Positions 5,147 to 6,895 of a stretch of DNA of 6,895 nt are shown one piece after another. The notes under the pieces are model-generated. The model worked only from the letters and a program-made list of their open reading frames with translations. It was not told the DNA's origin and did not search any database. This DNA comes from an uncultured Actinomycetes bacterium (GTDB lineage Bacteria; Actinomycetota; Actinomycetes; Nanopelagicales; Nanopelagicaceae). Every line of letters begins with the position of its first letter. Positions within the stretch are counted from its first letter, which is position 1. The translations under genes were made by a program, and so were the position numbers. The stretch lies in the NCBI GenBank assembly GCA_903918325.1, contig CAIXDY010000145.1:1-6895 (forward strand), read 5' to 3'.

Positions 5147-6895
5147 TTGCTGCTACCTCCATCACCAATGAATCAACGGGCAAACCTTCGCGCGTCGCGC
5201 GTGCCATCGCTTCCAATACACGGGCATAGTCGCGCGGCATAACTAATGAGATTCTCTTAAGTGCATCAGCCCAGTCAGCGATTAGTTCTTGAGCAATAGT
5301 TGATTGTGTTTCATCGGCAAAACTCTTAATTAATGAATGAAGTATTTCGCTCTGATCCTCTGGAACTGCAACTATGTCCACCATATCTTTATTCACATTT
5401 GCTGGATTGAGATCGAGCATAAAGGCGCGACCCCCTGACATTCCTGCAGCAAAATTGCGACCAGTGCGGCCCAGCACAATGACGGTACCGCCAGTCATGT
5501 ATTCACAACCATGATCGCCAATACCTTCGACAATTGCTACTGCGCCAGAATTTCGAACACAGAAACGCTCACCGACAACACCGCGAATCATGATTTGACC
5601 AGATGTTGCGCCATAGCCAATAACATTTCCAGCAATAACATTTTCTTGAGATGCAAAAGTAGATTTCTCATCAGGACGAACAATGACCCGTCCACCAGAG
5701 ATGCCCTTACCCACATAGTCATTTGAATCGCCAAAGAGGCGAATAGTTAAACCACGTGGAATAAATGCACCTAAAGATTGACCGGCAGATCCATGCAATC
5801 GCACATCAATTGTGTCGTCGGGCAATCCCGCTCCCCCATGAGCACGAGTTATTTCGGCACCTAACATCGTTCCGACAGTGCGATTTACATTTCGTACAGG
5901 CAATTCAATGCGCACTAACTCTTTTTTAGTTAACGCGTTTTGTGAAAGTGAAATTAACTCATTATCAAGGGCAGCTCCTAGGCCGTGATCCTGTTGAGTC
6001 GTATTGTGAAGTGGACCCGTTACTTCTGGGCGAACTAGGAGTGGTGCTAGATCTAGACCACTGGCTTTCCAATGTTCTACAGCTTTTTGGGTATTTAAAT
6101 ACTCAACATGGCCAACGGCTTCTAGCAGTGTTTTAAAGCCAAGGCTGGCCAGGATTTCTCGCACTTCTTCGGCAATATATTCAAAGAAAGTTTCGACAAA
6201 CTCTGGCTTACCGGTGAAACGTTTGCGCAATTCAGGGTTTTGTGTGGCGACGCCAACGGGACAGGTATCTAAATGACACACGCGCATCATTACGCAGCCA
6301 GAAACAACTAGAGGTGCAGTTGCAAAACCAAACTCCTCGGCACCAAGTAGCGCTGCAATCACAACATCACGACCAGTTTTTAGCTGTCCATCAGTTTGTA
6401 CAACAATTCGATCGCGCAGATTATTGAGTAATAACGTCTGTTGTGTTTCAGCTAAACCAAGCTCCCAAGGTGCACCAGCGTGCTTGAGCGATGTCAAAGG
6501 TGAGGCACCAGTTCCACCATCATGGCCTGAAATCAAAACTACGTCAGCGTGAGCTTTACTTACGCCCGCGGCAACAGTTCCAACCCCAACTTCGGCAACT
6601 AATTTAACGTGGACGCGTGCATTTTTATTGGCATTTTTTAAGTCGTGAATTAACTGTGCAAGATCCTCGATGGAATAAATATCATGATGTGGTGGTGGCG
6701 AGATTAGCCCCACGCCTGGAGTTGAATAACGAACTTTGGCAATCCATGGATAGACCTTGTTACCTGGAAGTTGACCACCCTCGCCTGGCTTTGCTCCTTG
6801 CGCAATTTTGATTTGAATATCATCGGCATTTACAAGGTAATCACTTGTTACACCAAAACGTCCAGAAGCAACTTGCTTAATTGAAGATCGTTTTG
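5139..6895 (-). CDS. gltB: Glutamate synthase (NADPH) large subunit, C-terminal fragment
   Basis: The reading frame is open to the window edge (first full codon at 6893), giving 584 residues, somewhat over a third of the usual 1500. The N-terminal glutamine amidotransferase domain with its catalytic Cys is outside. Visible first is the end of the FMN-binding synthase barrel: KQVASGRFGVTSDYLVNADD, then GAKPGEGGQLPG (33-44) and LISPPPHHDIYSIEDLAQL (63-81). HVKLVAEVGVGT and LISGHDGGTGASPL follow. The 3Fe-4S cysteines are C200, C206 and C211 in CVMMRVCHLDTC. From about 325 to 495 comes the Gly-rich beta-helix domain (for example GKGISGGRVIV and GRTGRNFAAGMSGG). The barrel makes glutamate from 2-oxoglutarate and ammonia channelled from the amidotransferase site. 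The stop TGA overlaps the gltD ATG. A GTG at 6713 is an internal codon and not a start, since homology continues upstream. Confidence 0.96.
   Translation of the reverse strand, partial: KRSSIKQVASGRFGVTSDYLVNADDIQIKIAQGAKPGEGGQLPGNKVYPWIAKVRYSTPGVGLISPPPHHDIYSIEDLAQLIHDLKNANKNARVHVKLVAEVGVGTVAAGVSKAHADVVLISGHDGGTGASPLTSLKHAGAPWELGLAETQQTLLLNNLRDRIVVQTDGQLKTGRDVVIAALLGAEEFGFATAPLVVSGCVMMRVCHLDTCPVGVATQNPELRKRFTGKPEFVETFFEYIAEEVREILASLGFKTLLEAVGHVEYLNTQKAVEHWKASGLDLAPLLVRPEVTGPLHNTTQQDHGLGAALDNELISLSQNALTKKELVRIELPVRNVNRTVGTMLGAEITRAHGGAGLPDDTIDVRLHGSAGQSLGAFIPRGLTIRLFGDSNDYVGKGISGGRVIVRPDEKSTFASQENVIAGNVIGYGATSGQIMIRGVVGERFCVRNSGAVAIVEGIGDHGCEYMTGGTVIVLGRTGRNFAAGMSGGRAFMLDLNPANVNKDMVDIVAVPEDQSEILHSLIKSFADETQSTIAQELIADWADALKRISLVMPRDYARVLEAMARATREGLPVDSLVMEVAANG
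5155..5160 (-). promoter_or_regulatory. Ribosome binding site of gltD inside gltB
   Basis: The minus strand reads GGAGGT, then an 8-nt spacer and the gltD ATG at 5146. It lies within the last codons of gltB, whose stop overlaps the gltD start, an arrangement typical of translational coupling between subunits needed in equal amounts. Confidence 0.7.

Noticed and set aside
1..6895. Mobile elements, CRISPR arrays, phage genes or long repeats
   Set aside because: No transposase or integrase-like frame, no spaced direct repeats and no attachment-site duplication at the tRNA were visible; the gene content is core metabolism.

Overview
The window looks like a stretch of chromosome from a low-GC actinobacterium. 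All the genes I can support are on the minus strand, so the order of transcription is from high to low coordinates. The actinobacterial assignment rests on the close resemblance of the ANTAR regulator to mycobacterial PdtaR (Rv1626), the pyruvate kinase N-terminus of actinobacterial style, and actinobacterial-type GltB and GltD. Base composition is only moderately GC by eye and two-fold codons often end in A or T, which is low for the phylum. A streamlined freshwater lineage such as acI (Nanopelagicales) would fit, but that placement is inference.

Layout in transcription order. (1) 6895-5139: the C-terminal part of gltB, the large subunit of glutamate synthase; its 5' end lies outside the window. 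(2) 5146-3692: gltD, the small subunit, overlapping gltB by 8 bp. (3) 3682-2243: pyk, pyruvate kinase, 9 nt after gltD. (4) 2217-2145: a 73-nt tRNA with anticodon CAA, 25 nt after pyk. (5) about 2106-1531: a PdtaR-like response regulator with an RNA-binding ANTAR output domain, ending in a hairpin that contains its stop codon. (6) 1530-1389: a 142-nt intergenic region with a candidate promoter, a perfect 15-bp inverted repeat and a structured leader. (7) 1388-240: a periplasmic-type binding protein of the LivJ class. (8) 239-112: an intergenic region dominated by a long GC-rich stem-loop. (9) 111-1: the first 37 codons of a LivH-type permease, cut by the window edge.

gltB-gltD-pyk is tightly packed and probably one transcription unit. 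It joins glutamate synthesis from glutamine and 2-oxoglutarate to the last step of glycolysis. The tRNA and pdtaR probably lie on the same transcript, so tRNA processing could release the pdtaR message. The liv-type transporter genes appear to have their own promoter and bring amino acids or related compounds into the cell, so the neighbourhood as a whole concerns nitrogen and carbon supply.

The protein-coding content is ordinary. The most interesting item is the tRNA. Its anticodon reads the Leu codon UUG, yet it has a short 5-nt variable loop instead of the long variable arm normally found in bacterial tRNA-Leu. Next in interest are the regulatory structures around the binding-protein gene, and the fact that this protein has no cysteine and therefore no lipoprotein anchor. 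I found no mobile element, CRISPR array, phage gene or evident novel multi-gene system.
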